Part shown: piece by piece, positions 28,266 to 37,452 of the stretch
How positions within the stretch are numbered: the stretch's first letter is position 1
Layout of the letters: every line of letters starts with the position of its first letter
Origin: VXYL01 sp965208525
GTDB taxonomy: Bacteria > Pseudomonadota > Gammaproteobacteria > Pseudomonadales > Azotimanducaceae
DNA: 64,000 nucleotides
NCBI GenBank assembly: GCA_965208525.1
Contig: OZ242340.1
Location: forward strand, 3,534,001 to 3,598,000
Direction of reading: 5' to 3'
Notes under the pieces: generated by a model
What the model was told of the DNA's origin: nothing
Seen by the model: the letters and a program-made list of their open reading frames with translations, nothing else
Databases searched by the model: none
Translations under genes and position numbers: made by a program

Positions 28266-29924
28266 CTACGAAGCGTTGCGCAGTACCTTTCCGGAGCAAA
28301 TGCCCGTGTGCTCGTCGTCGCGCAAGGTCACCTGGCCGTTGCACACCGTCGCCTTGTAGCCCTGGGCGCGCTGCTGGAAGCGAGGCGCGCCGCCGGGGAA
28401 GTCGTGGACGATGTAGGGCTGGCGTTCCTCGATGCGGTCGATATCGATAACGTTCACGTCCGCTCGCTTGCCGGCGGCAAGCACGCCACGGTCGGCAAGG
28501 CCCAACACCCGCGCTGGCTCGGCCGCAATACGACGCACCGCTTCCTCAATGGAGTACGTGCCCTTGTCGCGGTGCCAGTGGGAAAGCACGAACGTTGCCC
28601 AGCCAGAGTCGATCATCTGGCTCACGTGCGCACCTGCGTCGCCAAGGCCGGGCATGGCCCAGTCCGTGGTGATCATCTGCTCGAGGTTGTCGAGGTTGAC
28701 GTTGAAGCCACGGTGGTGGAACAGCACCTTGCCGTTGCTCGCAAGCGTCAGGCGCAGCCAAGCCTCCACCGGGTGTTCGCCCGCCGCGGCGGCGATGTCG
28801 AACAGGCTTTCGTATCGGCCTTGGGTGTAGCAGGGTCGCTCGGCTTCGCCCATCGGATAGAAGCGCCTCGTCGACTTCATCACCTGCTCGTTCAGTGCCT
28901 CGTCGGTCTGCACCTCCGCCACAAGCTTGGCGCGGAAGTCGGCGTCCCGGATGGCTGCCAAACGGGCGTCGAAGTCCATCTCGCGCAGTTCGTTCCAAGA
29001 TGGCGTGCGCCAGAAGTTGTTGGTGGCGAGGCCGCCGACGCCGCCACCGGAACGCGGCACCGTCACCGCCGTCACATCGACGCCAGCGCCGCGCATGGCG
29101 GTCACCTTCTCGTCGAGCGCCTCGCGGTGTTCGCCGATGGCGCTGAACAGGATGCGACTGGTCTGGCCCTCTTCGGCGAGGAGATCCATCTCCTCCTCGA
29201 TATTGCCGAAGTGCGGCACCGTCTGCATCAGGCCGCCTTCCTTGCCGACCGCACGAGCGATGGCGAGCAGCTCTTCGCGGGACGCGAAGGTGCCCGGAAT
29301 CGGACGGCGGTCGGGCAGCGTATGGCCGGGATGCCGGTTCACGGAGAAGCCAAGCGCGCCTTCGCGCACGGACTGGCCCGCCACTTGTGCGATCCGCTCG
29401 ATCTCCTCCGGCGTCGCCTGCTCCTCGATCGCGCGTTCGCCCATCACGTAGAAGCGCGTCGCGCTGTGGCCAACCAGGCCGCAAACGTTGATCATCGGCT
29501 GCAAACGCTCGATGGAGTCGAGATAGCCGCCGTAGGACTCCCAGTCCCACGGCAGGCCGGTGAGGATGGCGTATTTGGGGATGTCCTCCACCGTCTCCAT
29601 CATGCCGGCGAGGAACTCCCGGTCGGCCGGTCGGCAGGGCGCGAAGGTGACGCCGCAATTGCCGAGGAGCGCCGTCGTGACGCCGTGCCAGGTGACCGAG
29701 GTCATGTGCGGGTCCCAGCCGATCTGGGCGTCGAGATGGGTGTGCAGGTCCACAAAGCCGGGCGTGACGTAGTGGCCGCGAGCGTCGATTTCCTCGTGCC
29801 CGGTGCCGGACACTTCGCCGACTGCGGTGATGGTGTCGCCGTCGATGGCAACGTCGGCGTCGACAGGAAGGCTGCCGGTGCCGTCCACGACAGCACCGTT
29901 TCGGATCACAAGATCGTGAGACAA
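28266..29924 (-). CDS. Amidohydrolase family 3 protein, N-acyl-D-amino-acid deacylase-like
   Basis: 552 residues from a TTG start at 29922-29924 with GAGGGGA upstream; the frame continues much further 5' but overlaps the previous gene. The start MSHDLVIRNGAVVDGTG is typical of the family. Metal ligands are seen in VDLHTHLDAQIGWDP, with downstream GDAGAHVSQMIDSG matching the late Asp motif and GVLAAGKRADVNVID the C-terminal beta domain. The family hydrolyses N-acyl-D-amino acids, hydantoins and related amides; the true substrate is unknown. It is the last gene of a three-gene minus-strand cluster, 59 bp after the small membrane protein. Confidence 0.86.
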   Translation of the reverse strand: MSHDLVIRNGAVVDGTGSLPVDADVAIDGDTITAVGEVSGTGHEEIDARGHYVTPGFVDLHTHLDAQIGWDPHMTSVTWHGVTTALLGNCGVTFAPCRPADREFLAGMMETVEDIPKYAILTGLPWDWESYGGYLDSIERLQPMINVCGLVGHSATRFYVMGERAIEEQATPEEIERIAQVAGQSVREGALGFSVNRHPGHTLPDRRPIPGTFASREELLAIARAVGKEGGLMQTVPHFGNIEEEMDLLAEEGQTSRILFSAIGEHREALDEKVTAMRGAGVDVTAVTVPRSGGGVGGLATNNFWRTPSWNELREMDFDARLAAIRDADFRAKLVAEVQTDEALNEQVMKSTRRFYPMGEAERPCYTQGRYESLFDIAAAAGEHPVEAWLRLTLASNGKVLFHHRGFNVNLDNLEQMITTDWAMPGLGDAGAHVSQMIDSGWATFVLSHWHRDKGTYSIEEAVRRIAAEPARVLGLADRGVLAAGKRADVNVIDIDRIEERQPYIVHDFPGGAPRFQQRAQGYKATVCNGQVTLRDDEHTGICSGKVLRNAS

Positions 29925-29983
29925 GGTGGTGTTCCCCTCAAGAGCATTCGGTTGCGCGAGTCTGCGCCGCCGGCAAGCCAAGG

Positions 29984-30271
29984 TCAAACGCGGCTCCTTC
30001 GCGCTCGCCGCCGGCGTTGTTGTGCCCGCATCCAATCGCGCACCCGGCGCCGCGACCAGGGAATGTCCAAGGCGATGAAGGCGATTCCCAAGGGGAGCAT
30101 CCAGATGCCAAGCACCGGCAGGAACCAAAGCACGCCGCCGCACAGGAAGAGCACGCCGAGCAGGGAGCGGATGCCGAGCGGCACGCGCCTGTCTCCCCAA
30201 ACGAGGCCCCGATAGACCACATCCCGGACGCGTTCGCGCCAGTCGGGGCCCGGCTCGGAAGGCGCGCTCAC
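29984..30271 (-). CDS. Small membrane protein (PGPGW-like)
   Basis: 95 residues from a GTG start that overlaps the upstream metallo-hydrolase stop as GTGA. Two adjacent transmembrane helices (about residues 34-50 and 54-70: LLGVLFLCGGVLWFLPVLGIWMLPLGIAFIALDI) lie between a charged N-terminus and a strongly basic tail (RRRRARR). This resembles the short putative transmembrane PGPGW family, of unknown function. Tight coupling suggests expression with its neighbours. Confidence 0.7.
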   Translation of the reverse strand: MSAPSEPGPDWRERVRDVVYRGLVWGDRRVPLGIRSLLGVLFLCGGVLWFLPVLGIWMLPLGIAFIALDIPWSRRRVRDWMRAQQRRRRARRSRV

Positions 30272-31395
30272 ACCATGATCGGTCGGTCGTCCGGGGCGTC
30301 GTGCTGGCCCGGATGGGCGCGTCGCTTGAGATCGGGGTCCACCGAACGGAACCAGAACCGGCCGTCCTCGCCTTCCCGTCGCTCAAGGCGATTGCGATGC
30401 ATCAGCAGATGGCAGTGGGCTATCGCCTCGCCGAGCGCCATCATCATCTGCCGTGCGTCCAGGTGGCGCTTGAAGAGCACAGGCAGCAGGTCCTTGGCGG
30501 TGCGCGCTTCGTCCTGGCAGGTCTCCTCAATCGCGAGCATCCGGTCCTCGTGGTGGGCGATGAGGTCCCTCAGGCGCTCACGCACGCCGTAGAACGGCAG
30601 GTTGTGCGCCGGCAGCACGAAGGTCCTCTCGGGGGTGTCGAGGAAGCGGTCGTGCGACTCCATCCAGTCCTTGAGCGGATTGGCCTCTGGCTCGGTGGCA
30701 TGGACGCTGACGTTGCTGGTGATGACCGGCAGGATCTGATCGCCCGAGATCATCACGCCGAGGCTGCGGCAGTGGAGGCACGCGTGCTCCGGCGAATGCC
30801 CCGACCCCACTTCTACATGCCAGTCGTGCTCGCCAATGGTGAGCATGTCGCCATGCCGAAGGCGCTGGTAGCCGGCCGGAAACGATGCCGGCATGGCCAT
30901 GCTCGACGTCTTGGCGGGCGCGGTGGACGAGCGCGACTCCCACATCGCCTGCACTCTCTGCATGTAGTCGGACGGCATGCCGTAGCGGTGGTAGAACTGC
31001 TCGCCAAGCCAGCCGGAGCCGCGCGAGGACGGGCCCATCGTCGCAAACGAGCGCGCCTGGTAGTACTCGGCGCGCGTCATGTAGAGCGGGCAGCGGAAAT
31101 GATCCGTGATCTCGCCGGCCTGACCGATGTGATCCGGGTGCATGTGCGTGCAGATGACGCCCTTGACCGGCTTGCCCTTGAGTTCCGAGTCGAAGATGCG
31201 GTGCCAGAGGTCGCGCGTTTCCGTGTTGCCGAGACCCGTGTCCACCACGAACCAGCCGTCCGCATCTTCGATCAGGTAGAGGTTGATGTGGGTGAGCGAG
31301 CCGCCCATGGGCATCGTCAGCCAACGCACGCCAGGGACGACTTCGACCGTCGTACCGGATTCGGGATGGGAGTCGTACGGGTATTGAAGTGCCAT
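30268..31395 (-). CDS. Metallo-beta-lactamase-fold hydrolase
   Basis: 375 residues from an ATG at 31393-31395. The zinc motif reads THMHPDH (HxHxDH), followed by a second histidine in GSGHSPEHACLH, an aspartate in MISGDQILP and a final histidine in VLPAHNLPF. The set is complete for a two-metal hydrolase. The C-terminal helical extension (residues ~290-375) resembles the LACTB2/RNase Z-related winged region. Substrate unknown; thioesters or lactones are plausible beside acyl-CoA enzymes. It overlaps the small membrane protein downstream and is divergent from the acyl-CoA dehydrogenase. Confidence 0.88.
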   Translation of the reverse strand: MALQYPYDSHPESGTTVEVVPGVRWLTMPMGGSLTHINLYLIEDADGWFVVDTGLGNTETRDLWHRIFDSELKGKPVKGVICTHMHPDHIGQAGEITDHFRCPLYMTRAEYYQARSFATMGPSSRGSGWLGEQFYHRYGMPSDYMQRVQAMWESRSSTAPAKTSSMAMPASFPAGYQRLRHGDMLTIGEHDWHVEVGSGHSPEHACLHCRSLGVMISGDQILPVITSNVSVHATEPEANPLKDWMESHDRFLDTPERTFVLPAHNLPFYGVRERLRDLIAHHEDRMLAIEETCQDEARTAKDLLPVLFKRHLDARQMMMALGEAIAHCHLLMHRNRLERREGEDGRFWFRSVDPDLKRRAHPGQHDAPDDRPIMV

Positions 31396-31806
31396 TGCCG
31401 GGATTATACGGGCTGCGTGAGCGTCGCTTCGCGGCGCTTTGGCAGATTTCCGCCACGCGCAAGCTGCGCGAGGACGATTCGCTTGCGACCGCTCACGTCG
31501 TGGTCGAGTTCGCTCACCGTTAGCAGTCTGTCGGACTTGGCGGCGATGCACCCGGCTGCCGGACAGGGCGACGCACGCGTCGCCCCTACCGGAAGGTGTC
31601 GGTCATGTCCCGGGCCGTAGGGGCGACGCATGCGTCGCCCTTCTTCCTCAAACGCTATAGCGCCACAAGAACCGTTGCCTTCGGACAACGCTTCTTGCCC
31701 CACCCAAGCCGTGCGGGCTCGCCGGCTTTGAAGTATGGTTACGGGCTTTTGCGGCGGGGTCTGCCCGCCGGTGAGCGAGACGAGAAATGGGGAAGGGGAA
31801 ACCGCC
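31396..31806. other. Divergent intergenic region with palindromic repeat pair
   Basis: 410 bp between divergent genes. It must hold both promoters, though none is identifiable with confidence. Its main feature is the inverted palindrome pair at 31565-31643. The final bases (GGGGAAGGGGAAACC) provide the acyl-CoA dehydrogenase ribosome-binding site. Confidence 0.5.
31565..31643. repeat. Inverted pair of GGGCGACGCAYGCGTCGCCC palindromes
   Basis: Two ~25-bp segments (31565-31589 and 31618-31643) are reverse complements of each other except for the centre and edges. Each is itself a palindrome, GGGCGACGCA[C/T]GCGTCGCCC, extended by CCTAC or GTAGG. Looks like a REP/BIME-type unit. Confidence 0.8.
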
Positions 31807-33063
31807 ATGCCGATGAATGTGAAGCCGGTGCCGACGCTGGACGATGAGGTCAACGAGGTCCGGCTTGGCACTGCCGAGATCGTCAATCAGGAGATCCTGC
31901 CAAACGAGAACGTGCTTTACGGCTGGCGCTCCGACGGCGGCCGGCCTTCCGAGACGCAGGTCAAGGAAGCCCGCGAGGTGCGGGCGCATGTGCAGAACGT
32001 GGTCAAGAAGGCGAAGCTCTGGGCGCCGCACCTGCCGCCCGAGTTCGGGGGCATGGGACTCTCCTTCATGCAGCACGCCTACATGAACGAGGTGCTTGCC
32101 TACAGCCCCGGCGCCGCCTCCCTGTTCGGCGTGGTTGCCCCCAACTCCGGCAACCAGAAGATCCTGCTCAAGTACGGCACACAAGAGCAGCACGACAAGT
32201 GGCTGATCCCGCTCACCGAGGGGCGGATGCAGTCTGGCTTCTCCATGACCGAGCCGCACAACGCCGGCTCCGACCCCCGCTCCATCCAGACCCGCGCCGT
32301 GCTCGACGGCGACGAGTGGGTCATCAACGGCCACAAGTGGTTCACCTCGAACGGCCACGCGGCGGATTTCTACATCGTCATGTGCCGAACGGCGGACCCC
32401 GACGATCCGGGCGGCGCGAACGAGAAGATGACGCAAATCATCGTGCCGAGAAAGACGCCGGGCGTGAACATCATTCGCGGCGTGCCCGTGTGGGGCAAGG
32501 CGTCAAGCCACTGCGAGATCATCTACGACAACGTGCGGGTGCCGAAGTCGAACCAGCTCGGCGGCACCGGTACCGGCCACCAGGCGGCGCAGGATCGCCT
32601 CGGCGCCGGCCGCATCTACCACTGCATGAACTCGGTGGGATCGATGTGGCGCTGCTTCGACCTGATGGTTGACCGCATCATGACCCGCGAGGTGCATGGC
32701 GGCGAGAAGCTCGAGGACAAGCAGTTCATGCAGGGCTTCATCGCCGATTCCTACATGGACATCCAGTCCTCCCGCCTGATGGTGGTGGATTGCGCCATGA
32801 AGATGGAGGAAGGGGCGGATTCGCGCACCGACATCTCCTCGATCAAGGTCTATGTGCCGAACGCCTACCACCGCGTTGTGGACCGCGCCATTCAGGTGCA
32901 CGGTGCCGCCGGCGTCTCCGGCGACTTCCCGTTCGCCGGCATGTACGAAGGCGCGCGCACGTTGCGCATCGCCGACGGGCCCGACGAAGTGCATCGCATC
33001 CTGATCGCCAAGAACGTCCTCAGGCGCTACCACGCCGGCGAGTCCTGGGACTTCGGCAACTAG
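31807..33063 (+). CDS. Acyl-CoA dehydrogenase
   Basis: FAD enzyme introducing an alpha-beta double bond into acyl-CoA; chain specificity unknown. 418 residues. N-terminal helical domain; the middle beta domain has GFSMTEPHNAGSDPRSIQTRA and WVINGHKWFTSNG; the C-terminal helical domain has AIQVHGAAGVSGDFPFAGMYEGARTLRIADGPDEVHR, the usual cofactor-contacting block. The downstream hydratase-like gene starts 16 bp later, and a CoA-transferase lies beyond, so a carboxylic-acid degradation route is likely. Confidence 0.93.
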   Translation: MPMNVKPVPTLDDEVNEVRLGTAEIVNQEILPNENVLYGWRSDGGRPSETQVKEAREVRAHVQNVVKKAKLWAPHLPPEFGGMGLSFMQHAYMNEVLAYSPGAASLFGVVAPNSGNQKILLKYGTQEQHDKWLIPLTEGRMQSGFSMTEPHNAGSDPRSIQTRAVLDGDEWVINGHKWFTSNGHAADFYIVMCRTADPDDPGGANEKMTQIIVPRKTPGVNIIRGVPVWGKASSHCEIIYDNVRVPKSNQLGGTGTGHQAAQDRLGAGRIYHCMNSVGSMWRCFDLMVDRIMTREVHGGEKLEDKQFMQGFIADSYMDIQSSRLMVVDCAMKMEEGADSRTDISSIKVYVPNAYHRVVDRAIQVHGAAGVSGDFPFAGMYEGARTLRIADGPDEVHRILIAKNVLRRYHAGESWDFGN

Positions 33064-33078
33064 AGACGGGAAGAAGAC

Positions 33079-33783
33079 ATGCAAGAGCTCGCACAAGCGA
33101 TGTCGGCGGCCATTCGCGCCGGCAAACCCCTGCCGAAGATGCCCGCAGGGTTGAGCCTCGACGACGCCTACGCCCTGCAAAAGGACGTGGTAGCGGAAGT
33201 GGCGGACGGGGATGTCTCGGGCCTCAAGGCGGGGATGACGGCGCCGGCCGGGCAGCAGGCGTTCGGCCTCACCCATCCGCTGATCGGCAGCCTGTACGGC
33301 GCCGGCCGCTTGGAGCCGGGGGCAACCTTTGAAGGCTTGCCTGGCGTGAGTCTCGAGTGCGAAATCGGCATCGTCGTGGACGCCAACGGCGCCCCGAAAA
33401 CAGCGGGCCCCGTGATCGAAGTACCGCGCATGGCATTCGCCGACGAAGCGGACCGCACCGGCGCCAACCTCACCGCCTGCAACATCGCCGCCGATCGCTA
33501 CATCGTCGGCGAACAGCAACCGCTTCGGGACTCCTACGGCGACATCCAGGTGACGCTTACCCGCGACGGCGAACAGGTCACCACCGCCCCCGCCACGGAC
33601 GCCCTGGGCGGCCCCCACGCGGCCCTCGCCTGGATGCTGAACGAGGCGAGCGCCCGGGGCCTCGCGGTCGAAGACGGAATGCTCCTCATCACCGGCGCTT
33701 GCGGCGGCATCCACCCGGCAACGCCGGGGCACTACGTCGCCGACTACGGGTCCTTCGGCACGATCGAGTTCACGGTGACCTGA
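33079..33783 (+). CDS. 2-keto-4-pentenoate hydratase / fumarylacetoacetate hydrolase-family protein
   Basis: 234 residues, MhpD-like. The N-terminal helices (LSLDDAYALQKDVV) are followed by a metal-site region with LECEIGIVVD (Glu-x-Glu) and a typical FGLTHPLIGSLYG segment. The family adds water to, or cleaves, dienoates in aromatic meta-cleavage pathways, or acts as oxaloacetate decarboxylase-like enzymes. Here no ring-cleavage dioxygenase is near, so the exact reaction is open. It is probably co-transcribed with the acyl-CoA dehydrogenase 16 bp upstream. Confidence 0.78.
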   Translation: MQELAQAMSAAIRAGKPLPKMPAGLSLDDAYALQKDVVAEVADGDVSGLKAGMTAPAGQQAFGLTHPLIGSLYGAGRLEPGATFEGLPGVSLECEIGIVVDANGAPKTAGPVIEVPRMAFADEADRTGANLTACNIAADRYIVGEQQPLRDSYGDIQVTLTRDGEQVTTAPATDALGGPHAALAWMLNEASARGLAVEDGMLLITGACGGIHPATPGHYVADYGSFGTIEFTVT

Positions 33784-33966
33784 GAAGCCCCTCGCATCGA
33801 CAAGGGCGGTGCAACCAATTGATTCTTAGATCGTTTTCTTTGTAGGGGACGTGCTGCGCTATTTCCTGTCGTCCTCCGCCCGGCGTCCCCACTGGGACGA
33901 GAAATTGCATGAAGAAAACTTCTCAATACATTGATTTTCAATGTTTACTGCAGCAGCGTGGACGAC

Positions 33967-34326
33967 TCAACGTCCGTGCCGTCGCCAGACGAACCAATAC
34001 GCGGCCACGTTGATGGCCAGCAACGCCGCGACAAGGGGCCAGCGGAGCACGGGTAAGGCTTCGGGGTAGAGGATCGGGACAAGGTAGCGGTCGACGAACC
34101 CCTCCTCGTAGGCAGCCTCGCCGCCCGAGATGCGAAGCGCGTTTTCCAGGTGCGTGAGCGGACAGACCCAACCGAATGTCTCGATCGCCGTTGCCCACGC
34201 CAAGGCCGGAAGGTGCACCCAAACCATCTTCGGCCAGCGCAATGCCGTGAGCCCGCCTAGTACGGCGAACGCCACGAAGCCGAGGTGCACCACCACGGCA
34301 ATGTCCGCGAGCGCCTTGAAGATCAT
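33967..34326 (-). CDS. DUF2784-type membrane protein
   Basis: 119 residues with three or four transmembrane helices. The conserved pattern of this uncharacterised family is visible: VHLGFVAFAVLGG at the N-terminus, CPLTHLENALR, then FVDRYLVPILYPEALP and a terminal hydrophobic helix. Function unknown. It is divergent from the CoA-transferase across 75 bp that must contain both promoters. Confidence 0.82.
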   Translation of the reverse strand: MIFKALADIAVVVHLGFVAFAVLGGLTALRWPKMVWVHLPALAWATAIETFGWVCPLTHLENALRISGGEAAYEEGFVDRYLVPILYPEALPVLRWPLVAALLAINVAAYWFVWRRHGR

Positions 34327-34401
34327 GCTCGAATCATCCGACGGTGCTTCCTTCCCAACCGGCGCGAGCTATAGTGCGCCGGTTCAGCCATCGGAGCACG
34401 C

Positions 34402-36762
34402 ATGAATCCGCTTTCCCGCTTCCGCATCGTTGAGGTCGGCATCGGCCCGGCATCCGGCATCGCCACCACCATCCTCGCCGACTTCGGCGCCGACGTGATC
34501 AAGGTCGTGCCGCCGGGCGGCGACCCCTTCGCCAACATGCCTTCCTACCGACTGTGGACGCGGGGCAAGCGTATCGTCCGGGCTGATCTTCGCGCAGCCG
34601 AAGATGTCGCCCAACTGCAGCGCCTGATCACGGATTCCGCCGATGCAGTGCTGACGACGCTCAAGCCCGAAGCAAGAGAACGTATCGGACTCACCGCCGA
34701 GGCACTCGGCAGAGACGACCTCATCGTCGGCGTCATCACGGGCTTCGGTGAGGACGGTCCCTACGCCGCCTATCCCGGCTACGAGCCGGTTGTGGCCGCG
34801 AAGTCCGGGCGGATGCTCAACTTCGCCGGGGTCGCCGACCGTGACGGCCCCAACTACTCCGCCCTGCAAGTGGGCACACACGCCACCGCGCAAAGTGCCG
34901 CCGCGGCCATGCTCGCCGCGCTGATCGGGCGGGAACTCGGCAGCGCGGCGCTGTCGTTCGACACGTCCATGCTGCGCGGCATGATGCCCTACGAGATGGG
35001 CATCATGTCCATGGTGCAGTTGCAGGACTCCGGCGCACTCGAACGCCCCCAAGCGGCGCGGGACCGCACCAAGTCCATGCCCACCTTCAACTACCATCCC
35101 GTCCGCACCGCCGACGGCCAATGGCTCCAACTCGGCAATCTGCTGCCGCATCTGCTCGACAATTTCTTCCGCGCCGCCGGCCTCAAGGAAGTGCTGCGAG
35201 AACCGCAGTATGAAGGCGACCCCATGCGCTGGCCGGCCGAGGCGCGCGAAGCGTTCCGCGACCGCCTGCTCGAACACATGCAGAGCCGCACGCTGGCGGA
35301 TTGGACGGACCGTTTCGTGCGCGATGGCGGCGTCGTCTCCCACCCATATCAGACCACCCAAGACGCCCTCTGCGACGAAGACTGTGTTGCCAACGGCCAC
35401 GTGGTGGAACGCGATGGCGTAACGCAGTTGGGCCCGCTTGCGAATCTCACCGAAAGCCCCGGCAAGGTGGGCGCCCGAGCGACGGAAGTCGCATTCCATG
35501 CCATCGAGCCACACGCGCGGGCGGCGGGCAACGGCAAGGCCAGCGATTCCCCGGCCAAGCCCCTTGCCGGTGTCACGGTGGTGGAAAGTGCCACCATCAT
35601 CGCCGCGCCCCTGGGCGCGTCGGTCTTGGCCGATCTCGGCGCCCGTGTCATCAAGATCGAACCGCTCACGGGCGATCCGTTCCGCGCCATGTTTCACGGC
35701 TTCGGCGCCTCCAAGTGCAACGCCGGCAAGGAGTGCATCTCGCTCGACCTCAAGAGCGCCGAGGGACAGAAGATCGCCCAGGAACTGGCCGCCAAGGCCG
35801 ACATCTGGATTCACAACTACCGCATGGGGGTGCCGGAGAAGCTCGGCATCGGCTACGACGATCTATCGGCCATAAATCCCAATCTTGTCTATGTCTCGGC
35901 AAATGGATACGGCCCGAACGGACCGGGCGCCAAGCGCCCCTCCACCCATCCGATTCCGGGCGCGGCCCTCGGCGGGGTGGTATGGCAAATGGGCGGCTTG
36001 CCCTCCACCGACGAGGAACTCGACAACGAAGGCTTGCGCGAGACGGCACGCAAGCTCTTGCGCGCCAACGAGGTGAACCCCGACCCCAACACCTCGATGG
36101 TGGTGGCGACGGCGGCCCTCGTTGGACTCGCGGCACGACGCTCGCACGGTCGCGGCCAGAAGGTGTACGTCGATATGTTCGGCGCCAACGCGTGGGCCAA
36201 CTGGGACGATTTCCTCAGCTACGAGGGCAAGCCCGAGCGCGCGCCCGTGGATGCCGACGGCTATGGCCTCGGCCCGCTGCAGCGCCTGTACCGCTGCCGC
36301 GAGGGCTGGGTGTTCCTGATGGTCGTCACGGACCGCCAATGGGAGGCGTTCGTAAAGGAAACGGGCATCGTGTCCGCACGAGACGCCGACGGTTTGGCCG
36401 AGACCCTCTCCGCCCTCTTCGCGACGGACGACGCCGACGCTTGGGAAAACCGCCTCGCTCCCAAGGGCATCGGCTGCGTGCGCGCCGACGGCCTGCCGCC
36501 GCAGGAGTTTTTCCTGCGTGACGGCCATTGCCAAGCCGAACATCTGGCGGTGCCGGCGGTGCATCCAGACTGGGGCGATTACCTGCGCAACGGCCCGATG
36601 GCCCGCTTCCGCAAGGGTGACGAATACCTCGGCACCGGCGCCGCCGGCGGCGCAACCGTCACCCTGCTCAAGGAACTCGGCTATTCCGAAGCGGCAACCC
36701 AGGCCCTCATCGACGACAAGCGCGTGTTCGCCCACAGGGAAGCCACGGCAGCAAGTGGCTGA
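34402..36762 (+). CDS. Double-domain CaiB/BaiF (family III) CoA-transferase
   Basis: Moves CoA between carboxylic acids. 786 residues is about twice the family norm because two transferase modules are fused. The first (1-~370) starts RIVEVGIGPASGIATTILADFGADVIKV. The second (~390-786) starts LAGVTVVESATIIAAPLGASVLADLGARVIKIE, with FHGFGASKCNAGKECISLDLKS and GYGPNGPGAKRP. The linker is about 20 polar residues. Fused CaiB pairs occur in other proteobacteria. One half may be catalytically weakened; I cannot settle that by eye. Neighbouring acyl-CoA dehydrogenase and hydratase genes suggest a shared degradation pathway. Confidence 0.88.
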   Translation: MNPLSRFRIVEVGIGPASGIATTILADFGADVIKVVPPGGDPFANMPSYRLWTRGKRIVRADLRAAEDVAQLQRLITDSADAVLTTLKPEARERIGLTAEALGRDDLIVGVITGFGEDGPYAAYPGYEPVVAAKSGRMLNFAGVADRDGPNYSALQVGTHATAQSAAAAMLAALIGRELGSAALSFDTSMLRGMMPYEMGIMSMVQLQDSGALERPQAARDRTKSMPTFNYHPVRTADGQWLQLGNLLPHLLDNFFRAAGLKEVLREPQYEGDPMRWPAEAREAFRDRLLEHMQSRTLADWTDRFVRDGGVVSHPYQTTQDALCDEDCVANGHVVERDGVTQLGPLANLTESPGKVGARATEVAFHAIEPHARAAGNGKASDSPAKPLAGVTVVESATIIAAPLGASVLADLGARVIKIEPLTGDPFRAMFHGFGASKCNAGKECISLDLKSAEGQKIAQELAAKADIWIHNYRMGVPEKLGIGYDDLSAINPNLVYVSANGYGPNGPGAKRPSTHPIPGAALGGVVWQMGGLPSTDEELDNEGLRETARKLLRANEVNPDPNTSMVVATAALVGLAARRSHGRGQKVYVDMFGANAWANWDDFLSYEGKPERAPVDADGYGLGPLQRLYRCREGWVFLMVVTDRQWEAFVKETGIVSARDADGLAETLSALFATDDADAWENRLAPKGIGCVRADGLPPQEFFLRDGHCQAEHLAVPAVHPDWGDYLRNGPMARFRKGDEYLGTGAAGGATVTLLKELGYSEAATQALIDDKRVFAHREATAASG

Positions 36763-36877
36763 TCCACGGATCGGGTCCCTTCGGCCGGCTTGGCCCCCTC
36801 TGGGGAAACGCAATCCCTTTTTGGGGGATGGCGCCCTGCGCTCCACTCCAGGGGCGACCAGCGTCGGCAGCACGACC

Positions 36878-37438
36878 TTGCGCAGAGGCGCCTTCACGAT
36901 GCTGACAGCGCTCGCTGCCTGCACTCCCGACCTGCCCCCCGCAACGGAGTTCGAGGTCATGCAGGCATTCGCCAAGGAGTACGTGCTGCCCCTGGGCCAG
37001 CTCCCGGTCGTCAGCCAGCCAAGCGACTGCCGCACCGAAGGCGAAACCAAGGCGTCACTTCCCGCGGACCTCTTCGCCGCATTCCTCGCCGCCAACCAGT
37101 CTCGTGCCGGCTCCTTCGACCTCGCCCGCGCCGCACCAAGGCTGCTGGTGGATGACAGCGGAGACTCGCCCCGGCGCATTGCCGCCCGCGCGCGCTCGCC
37201 GGCACTGCTGATTTCCCGCGCCGGCGTCTTGGGTGACCAAGCCTTGGTGTGCATGGAAGTCTTCGGCCCCGAGGAGCGCTCGTTTTTCCTGCTGATGGAG
37301 CGCGATGCCGCCGGTGCGTGGTCGGTGCGCTCCGAACTCGAAGCATGGCGCGAAGACGAGCCGCTGTCGCCAGACCTACCGCCGGAGGAACTCCCCGACG
37401 GCACCGTTTGGACCGGCGAAGGCACGGACTCGCCATAA
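36878..37438 (+). CDS. Putative lipoprotein of unknown function
   Basis: Not recognised. From a TTG at 36878 the product has 186 residues and opens with LRRGAFTMLTALAAC, a compact lipoprotein signal whose cysteine would be residue 15. The ATG at 36899 is the alternative start, but it would leave a signal of only seven residues. The mature part is acidic with normal composition (FEVMQAFAKEYVLPLG, FLLMERDAAGAWSVRSELEAW). It sits 14 bp ahead of an MltF-like transglycosylase gene and may be co-expressed as an envelope partner. Confidence 0.6.
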   Translation: MRRGAFTMLTALAACTPDLPPATEFEVMQAFAKEYVLPLGQLPVVSQPSDCRTEGETKASLPADLFAAFLAANQSRAGSFDLARAAPRLLVDDSGDSPRRIAARARSPALLISRAGVLGDQALVCMEVFGPEERSFFLLMERDAAGAWSVRSELEAWREDEPLSPDLPPEELPDGTVWTGEGTDSP

Positions 37439-37452
37439 AGACCCCTCCGTCG

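Noticed and set aside
28218..30215. 665-codon plus-strand frame opposite the amidohydrolase
   Set aside because: His/Arg/Val-rich antisense shadow; the minus strand has clear amidohydrolase motifs.
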